Notes under the pieces: model-generated
Database searches by the model: none
What the model saw: the letters and a program-made list of their open reading frames with translations, nothing else
What the model was told of the DNA's origin: nothing
Source of the DNA: Endozoicomonas gorgoniicola
GTDB taxonomy: Bacteria > Pseudomonadota > Gammaproteobacteria > Pseudomonadales > Endozoicomonadaceae
Length of the DNA stretch: 64,000 bases
Assembly (NCBI RefSeq): GCF_025562715.2
Contig: NZ_JAPFCC010000001.1
Coordinates: forward strand, 3,821,501-3,885,500
Reading direction: 5' to 3'
Translations under genes and position numbers: made by a program
In this document: piece after piece, positions 24,683-33,460 of the stretch
Numbering within the stretch: the first letter of the stretch is position 1
Layout of the letters: every line of letters begins with the position of its first letter

Positions 24683-25747
24683 ATGAACAAGTTATTTTAC
24701 GCACTGCTCTTAACGCCATTCTTCACGATTGCTTCAACCAACACTCATGCCGAAGTCGTCTATCAGCTAGCTGGCATAGATTCAGCAGGAACAGCGGTTG
24801 TCATAGAAAATTCTGGTGCTGAAAACTGGCAGGTCGTGTTTGAAAACACTCTCGAGGGCTGCAGGGCAGAAGCAAATGGTAATTTAAATGATTTTTTTCC
24901 AAATGCCTCTCACCAACCTTTGGACAAAAATCAGTTTGCTTTTGGCTGTTCTAATGGTTATGTGTTTATTGCCGAAAATGGCAAGCCCGCTGATTCTGTC
25001 CAGCTTCCCACAAGTTACATGTTCTGGTATGACACAGCATCTTTTTATAAAAATGAGAAGATTGGGATTTTTCTTGAATCGAAAACGTCACCCGTATTGA
25101 TAGTGTTCAACAAAGAGTTTAACGATACCTTTGGAAAAAACTGGCTGTTTGCTGCCCAGAAAGGCAACCTGTTTATTATTGATATCAATACAAAACAACT
25201 CGTTTCAATACCAAGCTGGCCTATATATTTGGGCTTTTATGGCTATAGTTACCTGCGAATGGGCAATGATCGACACAACATCGATTATACCCTGCCAATG
25301 GCGGGGTTTGATATTTATAAGGACAAACAAGACACATTTCATTTGCTGGGGGCAATGGAATTACCCAGTGAAAAAACAAAAAAACCTAAGCTTCTTATTC
25401 AACGCCTGCCCCTACCCGACGGCACTCCCGGGCAACAATGGCAAAATCAGCCAGGTAATCCCCCGGCACATTACCATGCTCCCTCTAATTACGGCTCTGA
25501 CAAATTCAATTGTGATATAGCCGACTGGCGATCCGGCATTCTGGGAGAAGATCTTCCCAAGAGTTGCCACTGGCCTCATAAACTAAACAAGCCTCCTGCC
25601 CCCAGAGAGCTAAAAGGCTTAACGGGCGATCAGCCTCAGCTGGATCATTACCACTCCCATATCACCTTTGAAAGATCACCTGACAATACCGATTACAGCG
25701 TTCGCATGCGCACAAACGAAAATGCTTTTGGCTGGCAAGAGCTGTAA
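24683..25747 (+). CDS. Secreted protein, first of a tandem paralogous pair
   Basis: A 354-residue exported protein of no family I know, signal peptide 1-23 (ending THA). It shares with the next gene the motifs AVVIE, FAFGCSNG, TFGKNWLF, QKGNLFIIDI, GFDIYKD and a C-terminal WQEL. Five Cys occur, four of which (EGC, GCSNG, KFNCD, KSCHWP) are shared by both copies, suggesting two conserved disulfides. The repeated strand pattern suggests a beta-rich, perhaps propeller-like, fold. The DNA is AT-rich with a weak ribosome site. A role at the cell surface or in the host is inferred from export and lineage-limited look. Confidence 0.65.
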   Translation: MNKLFYALLLTPFFTIASTNTHAEVVYQLAGIDSAGTAVVIENSGAENWQVVFENTLEGCRAEANGNLNDFFPNASHQPLDKNQFAFGCSNGYVFIAENGKPADSVQLPTSYMFWYDTASFYKNEKIGIFLESKTSPVLIVFNKEFNDTFGKNWLFAAQKGNLFIIDINTKQLVSIPSWPIYLGFYGYSYLRMGNDRHNIDYTLPMAGFDIYKDKQDTFHLLGAMELPSEKTKKPKLLIQRLPLPDGTPGQQWQNQPGNPPAHYHAPSNYGSDKFNCDIADWRSGILGEDLPKSCHWPHKLNKPPAPRELKGLTGDQPQLDHYHSHITFERSPDNTDYSVRMRTNENAFGWQEL

Positions 25748-25891
25748 AGAAAGCTGCCCCGGGTGGTTTCACGGAGGCATCCTGAAAAACTTATTACAAG
25801 AAAGTTGCTAATGAACCAATTGAGCTATCCTGCTGTGAGCTTCAGTACTGCAAACTGTGCTGGCTAATTCATAAACTCAAGGGTTTGCTTT

Positions 25892-26908
25892 ATGGAATGG
25901 TTATTTAAAACACTATTTTTTTCTACCGTTATCCTGAGTGCCTCAACAAACGTTAAAGCACGCCTCGTTCACCAGCTGGCCACAGTAGGCGATAATGGGA
26001 ATGCCGTTGTCATTGAATACTCATACGGTTCATGGACAAGTGCCTTTAGTGGCACTCTTGCTGACTGTCCAATAGAAAAGCCTGATAAATCAGGCCACCC
26101 CAGGCCTAAAATTTTTCAAGACCTGGGCAACGGTGAGTTTGCTTTCGCCTGCTCTAATGGTCGTATATACATTGGCAGAAGTGGTCAATCCAAATCCATT
26201 GAGTCTGTCAAGCTTCCCACACGTTCGTTGATCTGGTTTAATGCTGAAGATTTTCAATTTCATTATAAACTCCTATTTCCCATTACAATAAAACCATGGC
26301 AACGATCTCCTGCCTACTTAGCTTTCCACACTGAATTTAATCGTGCTTTTGGGAAAAACTGGCTATTCGTTATGCAAAAAGGCTATCTCTTTATCATTGA
26401 TATTGATAGAAGGAAGCTTGTTAACTTTAATCAGGGAGTCATCGTTTCTAGTAGATTTCTGTCAATAGGTGAAGAGCGGATAAATATTGACAAGACCAAG
26501 CCGATGACCGGGTTTGATATCTACAAGGATGAACAGGGTAACTTTAACTTAGCAATAGCTTTTGAACAAAAATCACTCTCCAGCAAGACTCGAAAATCAA
26601 CCAGTATTATGAAACTGTCTCTTGCCGGGGGGATACCTGGCAGCGAGTGGATAAATATTCCAAACGAAGCCAGAGAGCATAACCCTATGCCGCACACCTC
26701 TGACGAATTCAAATGCGCTATAGGCAGGCTTTCAGCAGTTCAAAAAGAGTACGCTGTTCCCAACACCTGCCATTACCCCTTAGGCCGTCTTCCTGAGCCG
26801 CCAACTCCAAACAAGCTGGAAATACCAGGTATTCAGATTAAGCATGATGCCTACCACTCCTATGCACCCTATGAGAAAGAGTCATTTGCTGGCAGGGAAG
26901 AGCTGTAA
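25892..26908 (+). CDS. Secreted protein, second of the tandem paralogous pair
   Basis: A 338-residue paralogue of the preceding gene. Signal peptide 1-23, then LVHQLATVGDNGNAVVIEY matching VYQLAGIDSAGTAVVIEN in copy one. The four shared Cys are in the same places (LADC, ACSNG, FKCA, NTCHYP). The best-conserved part is FGKNWLFVMQKGYLFIIDID and GFDIYKDEQGNF. An AAGGG site precedes the ATG. Similar DNA also follows both stop codons (GAGCTGTAAAGAA, then GGTTTCAC), so the duplication included flanking sequence. Divergence is large, so the duplication is old. Function is unknown. Confidence 0.65.
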   Translation: MEWLFKTLFFSTVILSASTNVKARLVHQLATVGDNGNAVVIEYSYGSWTSAFSGTLADCPIEKPDKSGHPRPKIFQDLGNGEFAFACSNGRIYIGRSGQSKSIESVKLPTRSLIWFNAEDFQFHYKLLFPITIKPWQRSPAYLAFHTEFNRAFGKNWLFVMQKGYLFIIDIDRRKLVNFNQGVIVSSRFLSIGEERINIDKTKPMTGFDIYKDEQGNFNLAIAFEQKSLSSKTRKSTSIMKLSLAGGIPGSEWINIPNEAREHNPMPHTSDEFKCAIGRLSAVQKEYAVPNTCHYPLGRLPEPPTPNKLEIPGIQIKHDAYHSYAPYEKESFAGREEL

Positions 26909-26995
26909 AGAATGCTATCCCAAGCGGTTTCACTGAGGTATCCTTGGCCGTTTAAACCCAATACCTGATTCTCGATAGAGCTATTTATTAGAGCT

Positions 26996-29599
26996 ATGAT
27001 GGAAGAGCATTACCACCCGCATCAGATCGAAACTGATGCCCAGTCTTACTGGGAAAAAAACAACAGCTTTGCTGTGACCGAGGACGAAGGAAAGGAGAAA
27101 TACTACTGCCTTTCCATGTTCCCATACCCCAGTGGTCGACTACACATGGGTCACGTTCGCAACTACACCATTGGTGACGTGATTTCCCGCTATCAACGCA
27201 TGCAGGGCAAAAATGTCATGCAACCAATGGGTTGGGATGCCTTCGGTCTGCCTGCGGAAAACGCAGCCATTAAAAACAAGACCGCCCCCGCCCCGTGGAC
27301 TTACGAAAATATTGAGTACATGAAAGGCCAGCTGAAGCGTCTGGGCTTTGGTTACGACTGGGACCGCGAACTGGCAACCTGTCAGCCGGATTACTACAAG
27401 TGGGAACAGTGGTTCTTCACCAAACTGTATGAAAAAGGTTTGGTGTACAAGAAAATGTCCAACGTTAACTGGTGTCCGAACGACGCGACGGTACTGGCTA
27501 ATGAACAGGTTGAAGACGGACGCTGCTGGCGCTGTGACACTCTGGTAGAGCGCAAAGAGCTGCCACAGTGGTTTATCAAAATCACAGACTACGCCGACGA
27601 ACTGCTGGCTGACCTGGACAAGCTGGAAGAGTGGCCGGAACAGGTCAAGGCGATGCAGCGTAACTGGATTGGCCGTTCTGAAGGTGTGCAGATGACCTTC
27701 AAACTTGCTAACCCGATAGCTGGTGCGCCGGAAGACTTCCAGATTTATACCACCCGTCCGGACACCGTGATGGGTATTACTTACGTGGCTCTTGCCGCAG
27801 AGCACCCACTGACCAAAGCCGCAGCTGCCAGCAATGAAAAACTGGCTGCATTCATTGATGAGTGCAAGAGCAACGGTGTCACTGAAGCCGAAATGGCGAC
27901 CATGGAAAAAATGGGTGTTGATACCGGCCTGCGTGCTATTCACCCGATCACAGGCCGTGAAGTACCGGTCTGGGCAGCAAACTTCGTACTGATGGATTAC
28001 GGCACTGGCGCGGTGATGTCAGTTCCGGGTCATGACCAGCGCGACTATGAGTTTGCCCAACGCTTTGGTCTGCCCATTGAACAGGTTATCGAACCTCTGA
28101 ACGCTGATGCAGAGTGCGACCTGACCAAAGCCGCTTACACCGAAAAAGGTAAGCTGGTGAACTCCGGCGAATTCGATGGTATGCACTTTGAAGCAGCCTT
28201 CAATGCAATCTGCGACAAACTGGTTGCCGAGGGCAAAGGCGAAAAGCAGGTGAACTATCGTCTGCGTGACTGGGGTGTGAGCCGCCAGCGCTACTGGGGC
28301 GCGCCTATCCCGATGAAATATCTGGAAGACGGAACTGAAATTCCTGTTCCTCTGGAAGAATTGCCGGTACGCCTGCCGGAAGATGTGGAAATGAATGGCG
28401 TTCAGTCCCCGATCAAGGCTGATCCTGAGTGGGCAAAAACCACTCATAACGGTGCAGCGGCAACACTGGAAACCGATACCTTCGATACCTTTATGGAGTC
28501 CAGCTGGTACTACGCCCGTTACTGTTCTCCACAGTCCGATGACCAGATGCTGGACCCGGCTGCTGCCAACTACTGGCTGCCGGTTGACCAGTACATCGGT
28601 GGTATTGAGCATGCAGTGATGCACCTGCTGTACTCCCGCTTCTTCCACAAGCTGCTGCGTGATGCCGGTCTGGTGGATAGCGACGAGCCGTTCAAGCGCC
28701 TGCTGTGTCAGGGTATGGTTCTGGCGGACACGTTCTACAAGCTGGACGAAAAAGGCGTTAAACAGTGGATCGCGCCCACCGACGTTGACATGGAGTTCGA
28801 CGACAAAGGTCGTCTGGTAAAAGCGACGCTGAACGAGACGGGCGAAACCGTTGAACACGCGGGCATGAGTAAGATGTCCAAGTCCAAGAACAACGGTATT
28901 GATCCGCAGGAGATGATCAACCAGTACGGTGCCGACACCATTCGTCTGTACACCATGTTTGCTGCGCCTCCCGAGCAGACTCTGGAGTGGTCTGAAAGTG
29001 CCGTTGAAGGCGCTCACCGCTTCCTGCGTCGTTTCTGGAAACAGGTGGCAGACCATGTTGCAGGTGTTGACACCGTTGCTCTGGATCTGAATGTCCTGAG
29101 CAAGGAACAAAAAGACCTGCGTCGTAAGACTCACGAAACCATTAAGAAGGTATCTGACGACTGCGCCCGTCGTCTGACCTTCAACACCGCCATCGCTGCC
29201 ATCATGGAACTGAACAACGCCCTGAGCAAGTTCAGGGACAACAGCGAGCAAGGTCGTGCCGTTATGCGTGAAGCACTGGAAGCCACCACCCTGATGCTGG
29301 CTCCGATTGCACCACACGCCATGCACAGCATCTGGCAGTCACTGGGTCATACGGAAGCTGTCATTGGAGCCAGCTGGCCAGTGGTGGATGAATCGGCCCT
29401 GAAGAAAGACGCCATCACGATGGTGATTCAGGTCAATGGCAAGGTTCGCGCCAAGCTGGAAGTGCCTGCGGACATGGCTAAGGACGAAGTTGAAAAACTG
29501 GCTCTTGAGCAGGAAAACGTCACCAAATTTACCGATGGCAAGACCATTCGTAAGGTGATTGTAGTGCCGGGCAAGCTGGTGAATATTGTTGCCAACTGA
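26996..29599 (+). CDS. leuS: Leucyl-tRNA synthetase
   Basis: A full-length 867-residue class I synthetase charging tRNA-Leu. The HIGH-type motif is SGRLHMGH (about 46-53) and the KMSKS loop is MSKMSKSKNNG (about 627-637). The editing domain is present (TTRPDTVMG and GTGAVMSVPGHDQRDYEFA). An in-frame ATG one codon later would align better with the E. coli start. In E. coli and relatives leuS is followed directly by lptE and holA, but here those genes are about 9.6 kb further on. Confidence 0.97.
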   Translation: MMEEHYHPHQIETDAQSYWEKNNSFAVTEDEGKEKYYCLSMFPYPSGRLHMGHVRNYTIGDVISRYQRMQGKNVMQPMGWDAFGLPAENAAIKNKTAPAPWTYENIEYMKGQLKRLGFGYDWDRELATCQPDYYKWEQWFFTKLYEKGLVYKKMSNVNWCPNDATVLANEQVEDGRCWRCDTLVERKELPQWFIKITDYADELLADLDKLEEWPEQVKAMQRNWIGRSEGVQMTFKLANPIAGAPEDFQIYTTRPDTVMGITYVALAAEHPLTKAAAASNEKLAAFIDECKSNGVTEAEMATMEKMGVDTGLRAIHPITGREVPVWAANFVLMDYGTGAVMSVPGHDQRDYEFAQRFGLPIEQVIEPLNADAECDLTKAAYTEKGKLVNSGEFDGMHFEAAFNAICDKLVAEGKGEKQVNYRLRDWGVSRQRYWGAPIPMKYLEDGTEIPVPLEELPVRLPEDVEMNGVQSPIKADPEWAKTTHNGAAATLETDTFDTFMESSWYYARYCSPQSDDQMLDPAAANYWLPVDQYIGGIEHAVMHLLYSRFFHKLLRDAGLVDSDEPFKRLLCQGMVLADTFYKLDEKGVKQWIAPTDVDMEFDDKGRLVKATLNETGETVEHAGMSKMSKSKNNGIDPQEMINQYGADTIRLYTMFAAPPEQTLEWSESAVEGAHRFLRRFWKQVADHVAGVDTVALDLNVLSKEQKDLRRKTHETIKKVSDDCARRLTFNTAIAAIMELNNALSKFRDNSEQGRAVMREALEATTLMLAPIAPHAMHSIWQSLGHTEAVIGASWPVVDESALKKDAITMVIQVNGKVRAKLEVPADMAKDEVEKLALEQENVTKFTDGKTIRKVIVVPGKLVNIVAN

Positions 29600-29645
29600 G
29601 CTGCCAACTGAGCTGCTCGCTGATCATCGATAGATGATTCTGAAG

Positions 29646-29674
29646 AAAGACCGGTATTGCGCCGGTCTTTTTTT
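29646..29674 (+). terminator. Rho-independent terminator after leuS
   Basis: AAAGACCGG and CCGGTCTTT form a 9-bp stem with a 7-base loop, followed by further T residues to 29674. It overlaps the last codon of the convergent receiver gene by two bases. Confidence 0.92.
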
Positions 29675-30086
29675 ACGAGAGATAGCCAACCAGCGTCTGG
29701 TAAAGCAAATCCCGGTCAATCGGCTTGGTAAGGTAGTCGTCCATGCCTCGTTCCAGGGCTTTCTTTTTTAACTCATGAATGGCATGGGCGCTGAGCCCGA
29801 TAATCAACTTCCGATCTAAACCCGCTTCTTCTTCGAACTGCCTGATGGCAGCAGTCGCATCGTAACCGTCCAGCACCGGCATTTCACAATCCATCAACAC
29901 CAGTTGCCAGCGTTCATGGTTTTGCTGGTAACTGTCCAGAGCGATTTGCCCGTTTTCAGCAAACTCCGCCACGATACCGACTTTCTTTAACAGCTTTTTC
30001 ATTACCATCTGATTAGCAGGGTTGTCTTCTGCCACCAGAATCTCTTTACCGTTAAGAATTGACTGATAGTCATCCAAGGTGCTCAC
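29673..30086 (-). CDS. Stand-alone response-regulator receiver domain
   Basis: A 137-residue single REC domain with no output domain. The acid pair is in LVAEDNPAN, the phospho-acceptor Asp in LVLMDCEMPVLDG, the switch Thr/Ser position reads GLSAHA, and the Lys is in YLTKP. The sequence is closest to the receiver part of hybrid histidine kinases (NPANQMVMKKLLKKVG style), so it may work in a phosphorelay or be a remnant of a hybrid protein. The start is GTG. It converges with leuS and shares its terminator. No kinase lies adjacent. Confidence 0.88.
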   Translation of the reverse strand: MSTLDDYQSILNGKEILVAEDNPANQMVMKKLLKKVGIVAEFAENGQIALDSYQQNHERWQLVLMDCEMPVLDGYDATAAIRQFEEEAGLDRKLIIGLSAHAIHELKKKALERGMDDYLTKPIDRDLLYQTLVGYLS

Positions 30087-30316
30087 CCTACTTATTCGCT
30101 ACAGGTTTATACATCATCGGTTGCCGGAGGAAAAAACTTACCTTCAATCTTCTGAAACTATTGCCTCATGACAAAAAGCCGACTCTTTTACGGTAACCCA
30201 TGAAAACCATCATCTGCCGGTAAAAAAGTCAGCAATTGCCTTAATCAATGGCCGGAAAGTCCGAAATACAAGAAATAAGCCTTTAACTCACATTAAATCA
30301 GCACAGGAAGAGATCT

Positions 30317-31282
30317 ATGAAGCCCACGGCCAGTAATCTGCATGCAATGAAGCTGGAAGAAGCAGCTAACGCCCTGGGACACGATCTTGAAACAGGGCTG
30401 CCCATTGAGCCGGTTTCGATCATCGACAAGCCGGTGCTGGAAAGAAAGCCTACCTGCCATGACGACTTTCCCGCTATTAGCGAAAAAGCGACCAAAAACC
30501 AGGTGGATAGTTTTCTGAAGCAGGCGATTGAAAACAATCACCCCAAGCAGCTTTACTCTGTTTTCAGCTTCATGCTTGAACATGAATACACTCCCGAACA
30601 GATCATCCGGGCACTGGGTCATATCCATAAAGGAGCGGCGGATATGGAACCGGGGCTGCTGGAATGGGGGCTCTCCCACGAGGATGCCAAAATCAAAGGC
30701 ATAAAAGGCAAGGCACTGTTTGTTGCTATTTTCATCCAGGTGCGGAACGAGCATTACAAAGCGGCCATTGATACCCTCGAACTGTCTAAAAAGCACCGTA
30801 AAGGGGTTCCCCATGATTTCACAGAAGGGATGGGTGATCTGGAAATCGAGGCATGGCTGGGCTTTATGGATGATGAGAAAAAGCAGGGTACTTCTCCCAA
30901 AATCATTCTGGATCAGTTAGAGCAACTGTGTGAACAGGGCATCTGGTCAAGGGATCTTGCCCAGTTTGGTGTACCGGTTGGAGCAGCCTGGTTCAGGGAA
31001 CAGGCGTTAGAAGCCATGCAACAGGGTCAGTATTCTGATGCATTCAAATCCCTGGAAAAGGCCATAAACCTGCCCGAAGACAACCCCGAAGACACCTATT
31101 CCCTTTACAGCAACTGCATTTCGCAGGTGATACATCACCCCCGTTTTCAGACACAGATGACTCAGCAGCTGACAGAAGCCCTGTTCCACAAAATAGACCA
31201 GCTGCATAAAAAAGAGTTCTGGAACGAAGAGCTGAAACTGGCACAGAAAACACTGCTATCCCTCACCCCCAGAGGTATATAA
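30317..31282 (+). CDS. Helical hypothetical protein, possible TPR-like repeats
   Basis: A 321-residue cytoplasmic-looking protein, no signal or membrane helix. AGGAAGAG lies just before the ATG. The first 60 residues are polar. From about residue 65 the sequence is a series of amphipathic helix pairs (QLYSVFSFMLEHEYTPEQIIRAL; ALFVAIFIQVRNEHYKAAIDTLEL; ALEAMQQGQYSDAFKSLEKAINL), the third resembling a TPR unit. Such scaffolds bind proteins. No catalytic motif is visible. It is monocistronic, followed by a REP-like hairpin. Family and role unknown. Confidence 0.6.
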   Translation: MKPTASNLHAMKLEEAANALGHDLETGLPIEPVSIIDKPVLERKPTCHDDFPAISEKATKNQVDSFLKQAIENNHPKQLYSVFSFMLEHEYTPEQIIRALGHIHKGAADMEPGLLEWGLSHEDAKIKGIKGKALFVAIFIQVRNEHYKAAIDTLELSKKHRKGVPHDFTEGMGDLEIEAWLGFMDDEKKQGTSPKIILDQLEQLCEQGIWSRDLAQFGVPVGAAWFREQALEAMQQGQYSDAFKSLEKAINLPEDNPEDTYSLYSNCISQVIHHPRFQTQMTQQLTEALFHKIDQLHKKEFWNEELKLAQKTLLSLTPRGI

Positions 31283-31294
31283 CTTCTAATCGCC

Positions 31295-31314
31295 ATCCCC
31301 GCGAAGGCGGGGAT
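31295..31314. repeat. REP-like hairpin
   Basis: ATCCCCGC and GCGGGGAT pair perfectly around GAAG. This CCCCGCGAAGGCGGGG core is a common dispersed intergenic palindrome of proteobacteria. It starts 13 bases after the preceding stop and may protect the mRNA end. Confidence 0.8.
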
Positions 31315-31423
31315 TCAGTTACCAGATACCTACGCACTTTCCCCGATCTTCCCGTAGCTCAATACATTGCCGTTTCACTTTATGATATGTACTTCTGTAC
31401 TACTTAATTGAACGAAAAAGGTT

Positions 31424-31455
31424 CAGGCGTCTGTCACTAACAGGGCAGACGCCTG
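31424..31455 (+). promoter_or_regulatory. Leader hairpin before the MATE gene
   Basis: CAGGCGTCTG and CAGACGCCTG form a perfect 10-bp stem with a 12-base loop, ending 14 bases before the ATG at 31470. It would sit at the ribosome entry region and could control translation, or be an operator. No good Shine-Dalgarno site is otherwise present. Confidence 0.5.
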
Positions 31456-31469
31456 CCGACCCTATCTTT

Positions 31470-32834
31470 ATGAGCCAACTAAATCGGCTGGGTAATGCCC
31501 CCATCGGCAAATTACTCATGAATATGACACTGCCAGCATGCTCAGGCATTCTGGTTCTGATGATGTATAACATCATCGATACTATTATCGTCGGTCAGTA
31601 TGCCGGTGCCATGGCTATTGCAGGAATGTCTGTCGTATTGCCTGTCAGCATGCTGATTCCGACTCTTGGCATGGGCATCGGCGTCGGTAGTTCATCCATT
31701 ATCTCACGCAGCCTTGGGGCAAAGGATCTTGAAACCGCACGACTGGCTTTTGGTAATGCACTCTCACTGGCAGCACTGATCTGTACGACGGTTTCTGTGC
31801 TTAGCGGTATTTATGCGACTGAAATTCTCTCTGTGTTTGGTGGGCGCGGGGAGATACTTCCCTATGCCATGGAATATTACACCATCATTCTTATGGGGAT
31901 TCCCATCCTGGGCTGCTGGATGTGTATGAACAATACACTGCGTGCTGAAGGCCTGACCAAATATTCTGTTATTGGCATGTGCCTGTCGTCGGCTATCAAT
32001 CTGATACTGGATATCGTCTTTGTTATCTTTATGGATATGGGGCTGAAGGGTGCGGCTATCGCTACCGTTCTGTCCCAGATTGCCGGACTGGTTTACCTGT
32101 TGTCGTTTTATCTGCGTGGGGGCAGTCAGCTTAAAATCAAACGACAGTATTTCCGATGGGACAAAGCCATTATTCGTGAAACCCTGTCTCTTGGAGCATC
32201 TACCATTGGACGACAAGGTGCAGCCAGTGTCATGGTAATACTGCTTAACCAGAGTCTGTATTTATACGGAGGGCCTATAGCGGTTGCGGTTTATGGCATA
32301 CTGCACAGAATCATCTCCCTGCTGTTTGTTCCGATTATTGGTATGACACAGGGCTTTCTGCCTATCGCAGGTTACAACTATGGCGCCAGACAGTATGACC
32401 GGGTTCTCGCAGTCGTCTATAAATCCATTCTGTTCGGAACCATTGTCTCCGGGGCTCTGGCAGTTCTGGCATGGAGTTTTCCGGAAACGCTGATTCAGCT
32501 GTTTACCAGTGATGAAACCGTTCTGGAGCTGGGGGTTCAGGGGCTGAAAACGATCACTGTCCTGATGCCACTGGCGGCAGCCCAGAACATTGCTGCTGGC
32601 TATTTTCAGGCGATAGGCAAGCCTGTTGCTGCATTTATTTTGACGCTAAGCCGACAGGTCTTAATTTTGATTCCGATGCTCTACCTGTTGCCACAGGTGT
32701 TTGAGCTGAAAGGCGTCTGGCTGGCCTTTCCGGTATCCGATGTCCTGGCCTGTATTCTGACACTGACTGTGTTTGCAAGGGAGCTGCCAAAGCTCAAGAA
32801 AGTGCAGCACAAAGCTGCATTACAGGCAGCATGA
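31470..32834 (+). CDS. MATE-family multidrug/Na+ antiporter
   Basis: A 454-residue protein with twelve hydrophobic segments arranged in two halves of six, the MATE plan. The first half starts MTLPACSGILVLMMYNIIDTIIVGQY, with GVGSSSIISRSLGA following helix 2; the second half has ASTIGRQGAASVMV and GMTQGFLPIAGYNYGA, the latter characteristic of the family. Such carriers export drugs or metabolites in exchange for Na+ or H+. The substrate cannot be predicted. A leader hairpin lies just upstream. Confidence 0.92.
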   Translation: MSQLNRLGNAPIGKLLMNMTLPACSGILVLMMYNIIDTIIVGQYAGAMAIAGMSVVLPVSMLIPTLGMGIGVGSSSIISRSLGAKDLETARLAFGNALSLAALICTTVSVLSGIYATEILSVFGGRGEILPYAMEYYTIILMGIPILGCWMCMNNTLRAEGLTKYSVIGMCLSSAINLILDIVFVIFMDMGLKGAAIATVLSQIAGLVYLLSFYLRGGSQLKIKRQYFRWDKAIIRETLSLGASTIGRQGAASVMVILLNQSLYLYGGPIAVAVYGILHRIISLLFVPIIGMTQGFLPIAGYNYGARQYDRVLAVVYKSILFGTIVSGALAVLAWSFPETLIQLFTSDETVLELGVQGLKTITVLMPLAAAQNIAAGYFQAIGKPVAAFILTLSRQVLILIPMLYLLPQVFELKGVWLAFPVSDVLACILTLTVFARELPKLKKVQHKAALQAA

Positions 32835-32905
32835 ACAGCCCTTTGCGAATAAAAAAGTACTCACGGTGAAATAAGACCTGAAGCCCTTCTGGAGGAGGGC
32901 TGACT

Positions 32906-33418
32906 TCATTGACCGTAAGCGCCCGCAGAATACGTCAGCTCATAACTGTGCGAGTAAACTTCGAGAATATTGCCAAAAGGATCTTCCATATAGACCATCC
33001 GATAAGGTTTCTCACCGGGGAAATAGTACCTGACAGGCATTCTCTGCCTGCCACCATGGCGAACAATACGGTCTGCCAGTCCTTCTACATCCGGGTCCTG
33101 AACACAGAAATGAAAGACGCCGGTTTTCCAGTATTCAAAATTATTCTCAGGTGTTTCATGGTTGGGGAACTGAAAGACCTCGACACCTATCCGGTCACCC
33201 GTTGATAAATGGGCAATCCGAAAAGATCCCCAGCCACTGCCAAACACATCAGTACACATCACACCAATAGCACTGTCATCTTCCATGATGTCGGTGGGAG
33301 GCATAATCAGATACCAGCCCAGCACCTCGGTGTAAAATTCGACAGCTTTTTCAAGGTCAGGTACAGACAGCCCGATATGGCTGAAACTACGGGGATAAGG
33401 GTGTGTGCGGCTGGACAT
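32906..33418 (-). CDS. VOC (glyoxalase/dioxygenase fold) protein
   Basis: A 170-residue vicinal-oxygen-chelate protein. The start ATG has AGGAG seven bases before it; an upstream in-frame start would include that site. It has paired beta-alpha-beta modules: SHIGLSVPDLEKAVEFYTEVLGW, and the second HFCVQDPDVEGLADRI then MVYMEDPFGNILEVYSHS. Candidate metal ligands are His in FSHIG, His in VFHFC and Glu in ILEVY, so it could be an active metalloenzyme such as an extradiol dioxygenase or lyase. It ends near the MATE gene, which converges. Substrate unknown. Confidence 0.88.
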   Translation of the reverse strand: MSSRTHPYPRSFSHIGLSVPDLEKAVEFYTEVLGWYLIMPPTDIMEDDSAIGVMCTDVFGSGWGSFRIAHLSTGDRIGVEVFQFPNHETPENNFEYWKTGVFHFCVQDPDVEGLADRIVRHGGRQRMPVRYYFPGEKPYRMVYMEDPFGNILEVYSHSYELTYSAGAYGQ

Positions 33419-33460
33419 GAACAACTCCTGAAACGGGCTCGTTTCAGGAGTCAGCATAGA

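Noticed and set aside
28019..29326. Long leftward open frame opposite leuS
   Set aside because: It lies wholly within leuS, has the composition of an antisense frame and no ribosome site or family match.
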